Assembly (NCBI GenBank): GCA_903879715.1
Contig: CAIRMR010000066.1
Span: forward strand, 1 to 42,792
DNA from: an uncultured Bacteroidales bacterium
Lineage (GTDB): Bacteria; Bacteroidota; Bacteroidia; Bacteroidales; UBA4417
DNA length: 42,792 bases
Direction of reading: 5' to 3'
Part shown: piece by piece, positions 1 to 8,000 of the stretch
How the letters are laid out: each line of letters opens with the position of its first letter
How positions within the stretch are numbered: position 1 is the first letter of the stretch
Position numbers and translations under genes: made by a program
The notes under the pieces: model-generated
Told to the model about the DNA's origin: nothing
What the model saw: only the letters and a program-made list of their open reading frames with translations
Database searches by the model: none

Positions 1-263
1 AGAAGATGTGGGTATAGATAAAACGCAAAACCTGATACAAGGGGTTCTTTTCTGAAAACGAATAAATTGAAACCTAAAACCCTGATATATTTATACCTTT
101 ACTTCAATTACAAAACGTTTAGGACAGTATTGATATCAGACCTTTATTTCACCTGTTTCCGGTTTACTTTCGCAAGTACTCCGGTTGAAACCCGGTTATC
201 AAAGCCGTGTGATTAACCGGAATTCCCGGCATCCGGTTTCCTTTTAATTCATTTTAAAGCAAA
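1..263. other. Left-edge noncoding stretch
   Basis: No reading frame with coding character is visible here. The sequence is A/T-rich with several short CCGG- and AACCGG-containing inverted segments around 180-240, for example CCGGTTA near 191 facing TAACCGG near 214. These could fold locally, but I cannot assign a function. The stretch lies beyond the terminator of the minus-strand sigma operon and may belong to a neighbour outside the window. Confidence 0.4.
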
Positions 264-291
264 AAAAGAACCGGCGGGCGCCGGTTCTTTT
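264..291 (-). terminator. Rho-independent terminator of sigma/anti-sigma operon 1
   Basis: A perfect 12-bp inverted repeat, AAAAGAACCGGC (264-275) against GCCGGTTCTTTT (280-291), encloses a GGGC loop. Read on the minus strand it starts about 20 bases after the anti-sigma stop codon and ends in a run of U (the complement of A261-A267). The A and T flanks on both sides mean it could also stop plus-strand transcripts. Confidence 0.88.
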
Positions 292-313
292 GGTAAACAG
301 GGTGTGGGAAAGT

Positions 314-1069
314 TTATTTGAGCTGCAATTTTTCTAAAATATTTTTAGCTTCCTGGCAGTGGAAATTATCAGGGTTCGAAGCCACAACAACAAACTGGTC
401 GATTGCTTTATCCTTTTGATTATTTTTAAGATAGCAAAGACCTAAGTACCATTCAGCATGTTCTATATAAAGGTTGTCGTTTTGTTTGATTATCGTAGTG
501 AAAGCTTTAATCGAGTTATCATAATTTTTAGTTTCGATGTTAGAAATCCCGTAATAAAACCATACGGCTATATTCGTATTATCTTTATCCAGAATGCTTT
601 TGAATAGTTGGGAAGCTGACGCAAAGTCCTTCTGCTGGAACTTGATCACGGCTTCTACTATATTCTGATCACCGCGTGTCTGATCAATAATATTCTCTGA
701 GTTATAATACTGGGAGAAGAGCGAATCATTGGTAATCCTGCGGGGAGTCTGCAAATACAGGGTTGCGGCAACAGCAACCAGGGCTATCAGTGAAGCGGCG
801 GCATACCACCATTTGCGGGTATACATGCGCACAACCGGTACCTCAGCTTTAACTACCTTGCTGGCATTAATGGCCGCAATAAGCTTTTGCCGTAAATCGA
901 TAATATCATCCCTCATCAGGGCCGAATCAATATTTTGGGAGAGTCTCAGCTCTTCTGCCAGCTCAGGATTTGATGTCAATTCCTTTTTAAAGGCAGTCCG
1001 CTCAGAGGGCACCATTTCATTGGCAAGATATTGCTCAATGGTGGCTGAATGTTTAAAGTTAGTTTTCAT
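314..1069 (-). CDS. Anti-sigma-factor-like membrane protein with TPRs, copy 1
   Basis: Predicted membrane-bound partner of the ECF sigma factor encoded just upstream. From the chosen start (ATG at 1069-1067) the protein has 251 residues. An acidic helical N-terminal segment (about 1-80, with IEQYLANEM and PSER motifs) resembles the sigma-binding region of Bacteroidota anti-sigma factors. One transmembrane helix follows at about 87-106 after R-K-W-W, then a C-terminal region with TPR-like helices (about 140-250). This places the N-terminus in the cytoplasm and the TPRs in the periplasm. The start overlaps the sigma stop by 11 bases, exactly as in copy 2. An upstream in-frame ATG at 1105 would extend it inside the sigma gene and is less likely. 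No zinc-binding HxxxCxxC motif is visible, so assignment as an anti-sigma factor rests on context and architecture. Confidence 0.8.
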   Translation of the reverse strand: MKTNFKHSATIEQYLANEMVPSERTAFKKELTSNPELAEELRLSQNIDSALMRDDIIDLRQKLIAAINASKVVKAEVPVVRMYTRKWWYAAASLIALVAVAATLYLQTPRRITNDSLFSQYYNSENIIDQTRGDQNIVEAVIKFQQKDFASASQLFKSILDKDNTNIAVWFYYGISNIETKNYDNSIKAFTTIIKQNDNLYIEHAEWYLGLCYLKNNQKDKAIDQFVVVASNPDNFHCQEAKNILEKLQLK

Positions 1070-1643
1070 TTTTAAAATTTTTTTGACTACGTGGGTCATC
1101 AGCAATACGTTTCTTTAATTCTTGTTTGCACAGGTACTTCCGGGTTTTTGCATAATTTTCGGTTTTAAAACCCATAATTCCGGCAATTTCGCGTAAAGGG
1201 ATATTCTTAATAAAAAGTTTTAACACTTTTTGGCAGTCTTTAGGCATTGACAAAAAATGTATTTGAATAATCCGGTGCAATTCAGCTTCTTCAAGGTTTG
1301 CTTCCTGAAACAAGTCTTTAGGCAAATCAATAAAATCATCTACATCTGTAAGTTTGTCAAAAATAGCTTTCCGCCTGGCAAGCTTTTGAAGCCATAAATT
1401 CCGGCAAACCGAATACATATAAGTTTTGAAAGAACTGGTTAATACTAATTGGTTTAAGCTTATCTTGGTATAAAGTATAATGATCCCGTCCTGAAATACA
1501 TCCTCAGCATCCTCCCCTGATCCTCCATTCTCGGCGACAAGAAATTTGACCAGTGGGAAAAACTCCCTGTAGGTGAAATTAATGATGTAATCACTCCTTA
1601 ATCTCAGTCCTTCCAATATGGCTTCGTCAGAATAATGGATCAT
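1059..1643 (-). CDS. ECF-type RNA polymerase sigma factor, copy 1
   Basis: A 194-residue sigma-70-family protein of the extracytoplasmic-function type. Region 2 (core binding and -10 recognition) lies at about 24-92, including EDAEDVFQDG and the aromatic run ending RNLWLQKL. Region 4, a helix-turn-helix for -35 recognition, lies at about 124-180 with the core PLREIAGIMGF. Length is usual for the class. The stop overlaps the start of the anti-sigma-like gene, indicating translational coupling. It is about 84% identical (163/194, counted by eye) to the second copy at 2727-3311, and residues 136-173 are identical in both, so the two probably read the same -35 element. The upstream sequence at 1672-1709 is conserved in copy 2 and may be a self-recognised promoter. 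Confidence 0.93.
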   Translation of the reverse strand: MIHYSDEAILEGLRLRSDYIINFTYREFFPLVKFLVAENGGSGEDAEDVFQDGIIILYTKISLNQLVLTSSFKTYMYSVCRNLWLQKLARRKAIFDKLTDVDDFIDLPKDLFQEANLEEAELHRIIQIHFLSMPKDCQKVLKLFIKNIPLREIAGIMGFKTENYAKTRKYLCKQELKKRIADDPRSQKNFKNEN

Positions 1644-1671
1644 CTTTTATACTACTATATCCAGAAAATCG

Positions 1672-1709
1672 AAAAAGGTGATACCGTTTTCAGAACTTTT
1701 TTTCAATTA
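1672..1709 (-). promoter_or_regulatory. Candidate promoter block, sigma copy 1
   Basis: Read on the minus strand, this segment contains AAGTTCTGAAAAC followed by GGTATCACCTTTTT, ending about 28 bases before the sigma start. The same block with few changes is found at the same distance before sigma copy 2 (3338-3378), while the flanks have diverged more. The T-rich end resembles a weak vegetative -7 element (TAnnTTTG) with changes, so a housekeeping promoter is the alternative to an ECF-dependent one. Confidence 0.45.
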
Positions 1710-1936
1710 TTTTTAATATGATATATATCTAACTATTATACAGCTACTTATAGATTAAAATATTTTTCAACAATTATTGGTTCAGGCACCTGTTTTATTG
1801 AAAAACCAAAGAAATACAGATTAAATCATTCACTTGAAAATATAAATGCAGTTAACAATACAATTCCAAACAGTATGGGACAATTAAAATAGTTGTCCCG
1901 TGTTTACCAAAACTGCTCATGTTTGAAAGCATCAAA

Positions 1937-1960
1937 CAAAACCGACTAAGGTCGGGTTTT
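1937..1960 (-). terminator. Terminator of sigma/anti-sigma operon 2
   Basis: The arms AAAACCGAC (1938-1946) and GTCGGGTTTT (1951-1960) pair with one mismatch or bulge around a TAAG loop. On the minus strand it lies about 22 bases past the stop at 1982 and runs into a T-rich tail. A second hairpin at 1877-1899 lies further on and could act as a backup. Confidence 0.75.
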
Positions 1961-1981
1961 AGCTATTGAATAAATAAGTGA

Positions 1982-2737
1982 TTATCGGAGTTGAAGTTTC
2001 TCTAAAATATTTTTTGCTTCCTGGCGGTGGAAATTATCAGGATTTGAGGCAACAGCAACAAACTGGGCAATAGCTTTCTGTTTATAATTGTTCTTCAGGT
2101 AACAAAGACCCAAATACCATTCAGCATGTTCGATATATAGATTGTCGTTTTGCCGGATGATTGTAGTAAAGGCTTTAATGGAGTTGTTAAAATTCTTAGT
2201 CTCTATGTTTGATATCCCGTAATAAAACCAAACCGCAATATTCGAATTGTCTTTATCTAGCAGACTCTTAAATAATGCAGAAGCTTGAGCGAAATCTTTT
2301 TCCTGGAATTTAATTATCGCTTCTACTATATTCTGATCACCACGGGTCTGATCGACAATATTCTCCGAATTATAATATTGGGAGAAAAGAGAATCAGTGG
2401 AAACCTGCCGTTGTGCATGCAAATACAAAGTTGTAGCAACAGCAAACAATACCAGTACCGAAGCGGCAGCGTACCACCATTTCCGTGTATTCATACGTAC
2501 TACCGGAACTTCCGCTTTTACTACCCGACCTGCGTAAATAGCTAAAATAAGCTTCTGTCGTAAATCGAGAATATCATCGTTTAAAATAGCCGCATCAATA
2601 CTTTGCGAAAGCTTCATTTCTTCTGACAGGTGAGGATTCGATATCAGCTCCTTGTTAAAGGCAACGCGTTCCGAAGGAGTCATTTCATCGGCAAGATATT
2701 GCTCAACGGTGACTGAATGTTTAAATTTATTTGTCAT
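1982..2737 (-). CDS. Anti-sigma-factor-like membrane protein with TPRs, copy 2
   Basis: Paralogue of the protein at 314-1069 with the same 251-residue layout: an acidic helical N-terminal sigma-binding-like region (motifs VEQYLADEM and TPSER), one transmembrane helix at about 87-106 after RKWW, and a periplasmic TPR-like C-terminus. By eye roughly three quarters to four fifths of residues match copy 1. The C-terminal TPR part and the TRGDQNIVEA segment are the most alike, and the membrane segment and its flanks are the most different. The start at 2737 overlaps the upstream sigma stop by 11 bases, as in copy 1. A longer start at 2773 exists but lies inside the sigma gene. The differing membrane-proximal segments could separate the signals sensed by the two copies. 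Confidence 0.8.
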   Translation of the reverse strand: MTNKFKHSVTVEQYLADEMTPSERVAFNKELISNPHLSEEMKLSQSIDAAILNDDILDLRQKLILAIYAGRVVKAEVPVVRMNTRKWWYAAASVLVLFAVATTLYLHAQRQVSTDSLFSQYYNSENIVDQTRGDQNIVEAIIKFQEKDFAQASALFKSLLDKDNSNIAVWFYYGISNIETKNFNNSIKAFTTIIRQNDNLYIEHAEWYLGLCYLKNNYKQKAIAQFVAVASNPDNFHRQEAKNILEKLQLR

Positions 2738-3311
2738 TTTTAATAAATTTCTGACTACGAGGGTCATCTGCAATACGTTTTTTTAAATCTTCCTTGCACA
2801 GGTACTTCCGGGTTTTAGCGTAATTCTCGGTTTTAAATCCCATGATTCCGGCAATTTCACGTAAAGGAATATTTTTAATAAAAAGTTTCAATACTTTCTG
2901 ACAATCTTCGGGTAACGACAAAAAATGTATTTGAATAATCCTGTGCATTTCAGTTTCCTCAATACTTGCTTCCTGCAGCATATCTTTTGGCAAATCTATA
3001 AATTCCTCAACATCTGTAAGCTTATCGTATATAGCTTTTCGCTTATTAAGTTTTTGAAGCCATAAATTCCGGCAAATCGAATACATGTATGATTTAAAAG
3101 AACTGGATAATACCAATTGATTTAAACTTATTTTATTATAAAGTATAATAATCCCATCCTGAAATATATCTTCAGCATCTTCATCAGCACCACCATTTTC
3201 AGTCACAAGGAATTTGATCAACGGGAAAAAATCCTTGTATATGAAATTAATGATATAATCACTCCTTAATCTCAGCCCTTCAAGTATGGCTTCATCAGAA
3301 TAATGGATCAT
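2727..3311 (-). CDS. ECF-type RNA polymerase sigma factor, copy 2
   Basis: A 194-residue paralogue of the factor at 1059-1643, with 31 substitutions, mostly conservative. Region 2 spans about 24-92 (EDAEDIFQDG) and region 4 about 124-180. The 38 residues 136-173 around the recognition helix are identical in the two copies, so target promoters are expected to be shared. Most changes fall in the linker between regions 2 and 4 and at the C-terminal tail. Its stop overlaps its own anti-sigma-like gene. Both operons point the same way, which fits an old tandem duplication of the whole two-gene unit. Confidence 0.93.
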   Translation of the reverse strand: MIHYSDEAILEGLRLRSDYIINFIYKDFFPLIKFLVTENGGADEDAEDIFQDGIIILYNKISLNQLVLSSSFKSYMYSICRNLWLQKLNKRKAIYDKLTDVEEFIDLPKDMLQEASIEETEMHRIIQIHFLSLPEDCQKVLKLFIKNIPLREIAGIMGFKTENYAKTRKYLCKEDLKKRIADDPRSQKFIKNDK

Positions 3312-3706
3312 CGCTCTGCTATATTATCCGGATTATTAAAAAAGGTAATGCCATTTTTAGAACTTCATCTTTCAATTAATAAAACTATCGCCTTACGTGT
3401 TGTTATTCAGTATTTTATGTTACTCAAAACTCACTAACATTTTATTTTTGCTTACACGAAATCAAAAAAATAATTTTAATCCCGGCAATCTATTCTACGG
3501 CAAAGATGAGACAAATTTGAAAATTTTTTAAAATATTTTTTAAAATAAGTATTACCTTTTCAATAAAAGCGGATTAAGACTTATACTGCATCACGCTGAG
3601 GGTTAATTTTATCTATAAAGATTCATAAAAACAAATTACATAGACAGGAATATAATTATAAAATCAAAATCAAAAAAATGCTCATCAAAAACTAATCTAA
3701 CTCGTC
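3312..3706. promoter_or_regulatory. Divergent promoter region, sigma copy 2 and secreted protein
   Basis: This 395-base A/T-rich gap separates divergent genes. The minus-strand block at 3338-3378 (GGCATTACCTTTTTT near 3352-3338) matches the block before sigma copy 1. On the plus strand AGTATTACCTTTTC at 3548-3561 resembles the same motif and lies about 145 bases before the secreted-protein start. The segment 3515-3546 is a run of A and T with short palindromes. No coding frame was seen. Assignment of these motifs to an ECF promoter is inference from similarity alone. Confidence 0.45.
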
Positions 3707-4945
3707 ATGAAAAATCATTTTCTCTTCACCGCATTTTTATTTTTTGCATTGATTTTAACACAAACTTCTAACGCAGGTGACATTACCGGTAAAGTATTAT
3801 ATCAGGGAGATGTCAACAGACCTATCGGAAGCGTTTTAGTTACTTTGAAAAACATTGAAAACAATACCATTAAAACGTATATAACTCAAAACGACGGATC
3901 TTATCAGTTTACTGATCTGAGCAGTGGCAACTACGTTGTTACAGGCGCAACATCTATTGCAGCCAGCGGAGTAACGTATTATGATGCTACATTGGTATTC
4001 CTTCATTTGGCAGGGTTTATCAAATTTACCCCGATACAACTTATGGCAGCCGATGTAAACGGCAGCGGAAATGTTACCTGGGGTGATTATACGCTTATTG
4101 TTAAACACATATTGAAAGGTACACCCTTTCCTGCCGGCCCTTGGAAATTTGAAAGTGCAACTTTCCCGTTATCAAACTTAAAAACGGTTGGTATTGATCC
4201 TACATCCCTGGGAGGAACTTGTTCAGGTGATGTGGGAGGTACATTTGTTCCTCAACTTTACAATACACCTGCAATGCCACTAGCATTGGAGGGCGAAATC
4301 AATGTTACCTCTGGCGAATCGTTTACATCAAGAATACTTACTCAAAACGCGCTTTCGATTACCGGTGCAGGGCTGATTATCAATTATCCTTCTGATTTAC
4401 TACAAATTGAGTCGGTTGAATTTAAAGGAGCTGATTATGAGTATGATATTGCTGATGGGCAAATACGCCTTGTCTGGGGGAATCCAAACTCGAGTCCTCT
4501 TGATTTCGGTGAAGGCGAAACCTTAATTACCATTCATGGTGTAACCACATCTGCATTCCAGCCCGGAATGAATGCAAGTATAAGTCTGGATGGAAATACC
4601 AGCCTTATGAGTACATCAAATACAGAAATAACAAACCTTAAGTTTGCATCCCCAATCATTAAATATGGGAAACAATCCTTAAGACTCAACAATTATCCCA
4701 ATCCGTTTACAAATTCAACCAAGCTCACTATTTTCTCTCCGGAGGCAGGAAACGCAACTGTTGAAGTGTATAACACAAGCGGACAATTGGTAAAAAAGAT
4801 TTCTATGGGTGTAGTGAATGCCGGATACCGCGAAGTAGATCTTGATGCATCGCAAATGTCAAAAGGTAACTATTTTTGCAAATTACGAATTCAGTCCGAA
4901 AGCTCTGAATCCACAAACACTATACGAATAGTAAATGCAAAATAA
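3707..4945 (+). CDS. Secreted dockerin/cohesin-like protein with type IX secretion sorting domain
   Basis: A 412-residue exported protein. A Sec signal peptide covers residues 1-23 (cleavage after SNA). A carboxypeptidase-regulatory or prealbumin-like beta-sandwich follows (about 25-85, starting ITGKVLY). Next comes a dockerin type I-like segment: a degenerate first half around 90-105, then a clear calcium-loop motif DVNGSGNVTWGD at 116-127. A cohesin-like beta domain spans about 195-315, and a type A sorting domain runs from about 325 to the end with YPNPF at 330-334. It should cross the inner membrane by Sec and the outer membrane by the type IX system, ending at the surface or in the medium. 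Dockerin and cohesin in one chain suggest self-association or binding to similar proteins. It lies divergent from sigma copy 2 and may be in its regulon (inference). No enzymatic domain is visible. Confidence 0.88.
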   Translation: MKNHFLFTAFLFFALILTQTSNAGDITGKVLYQGDVNRPIGSVLVTLKNIENNTIKTYITQNDGSYQFTDLSSGNYVVTGATSIAASGVTYYDATLVFLHLAGFIKFTPIQLMAADVNGSGNVTWGDYTLIVKHILKGTPFPAGPWKFESATFPLSNLKTVGIDPTSLGGTCSGDVGGTFVPQLYNTPAMPLALEGEINVTSGESFTSRILTQNALSITGAGLIINYPSDLLQIESVEFKGADYEYDIADGQIRLVWGNPNSSPLDFGEGETLITIHGVTTSAFQPGMNASISLDGNTSLMSTSNTEITNLKFASPIIKYGKQSLRLNNYPNPFTNSTKLTIFSPEAGNATVEVYNTSGQLVKKISMGVVNAGYREVDLDASQMSKGNYFCKLRIQSESSESTNTIRIVNAK

Positions 4946-4963
4946 TTCACAAAATATTGGAAT

Positions 4964-4993
4964 AAAAAAAAGGAGCTTTTGGCTCCTTTTTTT
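4964..4993. terminator. Bidirectional-looking rho-independent terminator
   Basis: The arms AAAAAAAGGAGC (ending 4976) and GCTCCTTTTTTT (4982-4993) pair around a TTTTG loop, 19 bases after the stop of the secreted-protein gene. The T-run gives termination on the plus strand. It overlaps an upstream in-frame ATG of the next gene at 4979, one reason to place that gene's start downstream. Confidence 0.88.
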
Positions 4994-5017
4994 ATGTACA
5001 TGAGGTTAACTTTGTCT

Positions 5018-5025
5018 TATCTTTG
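5018..5025 (+). promoter_or_regulatory. Candidate -7 promoter element of the CHAT gene
   Basis: TATCTTTG matches the Bacteroidota vegetative -7 consensus TAnnTTTG and lies 58 bases before the chosen start at 5084. No exact TTTG is present 19-21 bases upstream; only TTATG at 4992-4996 falls at a suitable distance. A second motif, CGTATCACTTGTC at 5042-5054, resembles part of the block before the sigma genes and is an alternative promoter. Confidence 0.45.
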
Positions 5026-5083
5026 CATTTACTCAAATACTCGTATCACTTGTCTCTTACCGGTAATTTCGAAGTCGTGCCCT

Positions 5084-8000
5084 ATGAAAAGCCCTTTGGC
5101 ATTATTTTGCTTCAGTTTTCTTATATTTACCGGACTATGGGCTCTATGGTCGTGTGATAACAATACCCCCGGAAACTCAAATCTAAACAAAGTACCGGAT
5201 CTGGTTGTTGCTGAGCAACTGAAAAACCGCAGCAGTTACGATTCGGCTATTATATTTTACAGGAAAGCTGCTGACAATCACCTTAAGAATCGTCAATACG
5301 CTGATTGGGTAAAGGGCGTATCGGGTCTGATTGATTGCCTCAAGGCTAAAGGCAATAAGGAAGAAGCTATGCGGACTGCAGATCAGGCTCTTGAAATCGC
5401 AAAAGCCAGGATTGACACTTCCGCCAATCTCTATAATAATTTAATTCACAAGAAAGCCGGTTTATTCTCAGATAACCGGCAATTTGATCAGGCTACAGCA
5501 CTTTTTAATAGGAATATCAGGGTTTATTCATCAAGGTCGGCTCCGCCTGATACCGGTCTTGCTATGGCTTTCAATGGTATGGGTACTGTAAATCTTTTAC
5601 AGAATAAATATAATGAAGCAATTGAAGAATATTATAAGGCAATTGAAGTTTATGAAAAAACCAGTCATACCCGGAATGTAAATTATACCGGTACATTGCA
5701 GAATATTGGAATAGTATATTCAATGACTGGCAATTACGAAAAAGCTGAACAATATTTTTTAAAATCGCTGAAGGTAAACCAGGACCTGCTTAAATCTAAA
5801 GACCCTAGACTAGCCGCACTATATCTTAATATGGGCAGGTTTTATCAGATAGTTCGCAACGACTTGAAAGCTATTGAGTATATGAAACAAGCCGAAAATA
5901 TTTATCTTAGTCAAAATCAATCGAATTCTATCACTGCAGGCTCACTATTCCTGAACATGGGGGTAATTTACATCTATACTTCCGATTTCGAAAAAGCCCA
6001 AAGTTATTTTAATAAATCGCTGGAAATCATTCTGGCCAAAGCTCCGGGTAATAAGGCTGATTTACTCACCTTATATCTGAATATGGGTTTTATTGCTGAA
6101 AAAAAAAGCGAATATACCAGTTCAAAAAACTATTACCTGAAAGGATTATCGATTGGAGATAAACTTCCGAATTCAGTTAAAGTTCTCAGAGGTTTAGCAA
6201 ATGTATCATTCAAAATGTCGGATAAAACCAATGCGAATGCCTATTATAAAATGGCATTACAAAAAAGCATTGAGATGTATGGAGAGGAACACCCCGAAAC
6301 TGCCCTCACTTACCTCAGATATGGTGATTTTCTTTCAGGGACAGGCGAGAAGCAAGCATTATTATACCTAAAAAAGTCATTGGATATTTATAAAAATTCC
6401 TTTGGCAATGTTAATATAGATGTGTCAACAGCTTATAATTATATTGGCAGTTATTATAGCAGGATACATGATTTTAAAAAAGCGCTCAGTTATTTTCAAT
6501 TCTCACTGATTGCGGGATTTCCATCATTTACGTCTAACAACATCTCTGATAATCCTGAAATCTCATCAGATAACCTGAATGACAACCTTCTGAAACCACT
6601 AACTTACAAAGCTACGGCACTTCTTTCGCTATACTTGTCGGATACAACCAGGACAGATTTGTTAAAAGACTGTGTTGCCAGCTATACTCTTTCGTTGAAA
6701 ATGATAGAAATGCTCCGATCCACCTACCAGGATGAAAACAGCAAGTTATTTATTTCGGAGAATGAGAAAACCACCTTTACCAATGCACTGCTTTCGCAGG
6801 TAAAACTCTATTATAAAACGCAAAACCCTGCCGCCTTAGATGAAGCTTTCAGCCTTTCAGAAAAAGGGAAATCAGCTGTTTTGCTATCGCACCTTCGGGA
6901 TAAGGAAGCCAAAAGTATCGGGCGAATTCCTGAAAATCTGCTGAATCAGGATGCAAGCCTGAAATCAGAGATCTATTTTTATAACAAACAGATCCATGAT
7001 CAAAAAATTACTACAAATCCGGATGATGCTAAAATCAAAATGTGGAATAGCAGGATTTTTGACCTAAGCCGCAAACAGGATGAACTCATCAAATCAATTG
7101 AGAAAAATTATCCTGCATATTATAATCTCAAATATGACAATTCAGTTATATCTATAAACGACATACAGAAAAAGCTTTCGCCTGAACAGGCAATAATTGA
7201 ATTTACACTTACAGATTCCACCTTATATACTTTTGCAATAACCAGCAGCAGCAAGCAACTCGTAAACACCTCAATTGACAGCTCATTCTTTACTAATCTT
7301 CAAATACTAAGGGCACAATTAAGCGGCAAAGATTTCAATAATTATACAGCTGCTGATTTCAAAGCATTTGTTAATTCATCCTATGATCTCTATAGGAAAT
7401 TGCTTTCCCCCATTCAAGAATTAATTAAAGGGAAAGAACTTATAATTATTCCTGACGGGGAACTAGGGTACCTTTCATTCGATATATTACTAACATCACT
7501 GCCTGGTTTAAGTAAACCTTCCTATAGAAAACTTCCATACCTGATTAAGGAGTCGGCAATATCTTATGCCCCTTCTGCAACTACTTTCTTCGATGAGCTG
7601 AACCGCAAGAATATAAAAAATAATGGGCGGATACTCGCTTTTGGTCCCGATTACGGACCTGACAATACAGTACTCAATCAAAAAGATGAAAATGGCAAGT
7701 TGTCAGAAAACGCCCTCGCAAATCTTACTAATACGCGGGATGAAATCAAGAACCTGAAGGAATATTTCAATGTTAAAGCCTACCTGGGGAAAGAAGCAAC
7801 TGAAACAACATTCAAAAAAACAGCTGCTGATTACCGGGTTTTGCATCTCGCTATGCATACCGTTATTAATAATGAAAATCCATTATACTCCAAATTAATA
7901 TTCTCCAGGCAAAAAGGGGATACAACTGATGATGGGATGCTTAATGCGTCAGAATTGATTACTATGGAATTACACGCTGATATGGCTGTATTAAGTGCCT

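Larger units (their letters stand above)
1644..1981. other. Spacer between the two sigma operons
   Basis: This 338-base gap holds the promoter-like block of sigma copy 1 (1672-1709, minus strand), a perfect 7-bp hairpin GGGACAA/TTGTCCC (1877-1883 and 1893-1899), and the terminator of operon 2 (1937-1960). The middle part, about 1710-1870, is very A/T-rich with no reading frame of note. Confidence 0.6.

Noticed and set aside
4979-5083. Earlier start for the TPR-CHAT gene
   Set aside because: It lies in the terminator hairpin of the previous gene and destroys the lipoprotein signal peptide seen from 5084.
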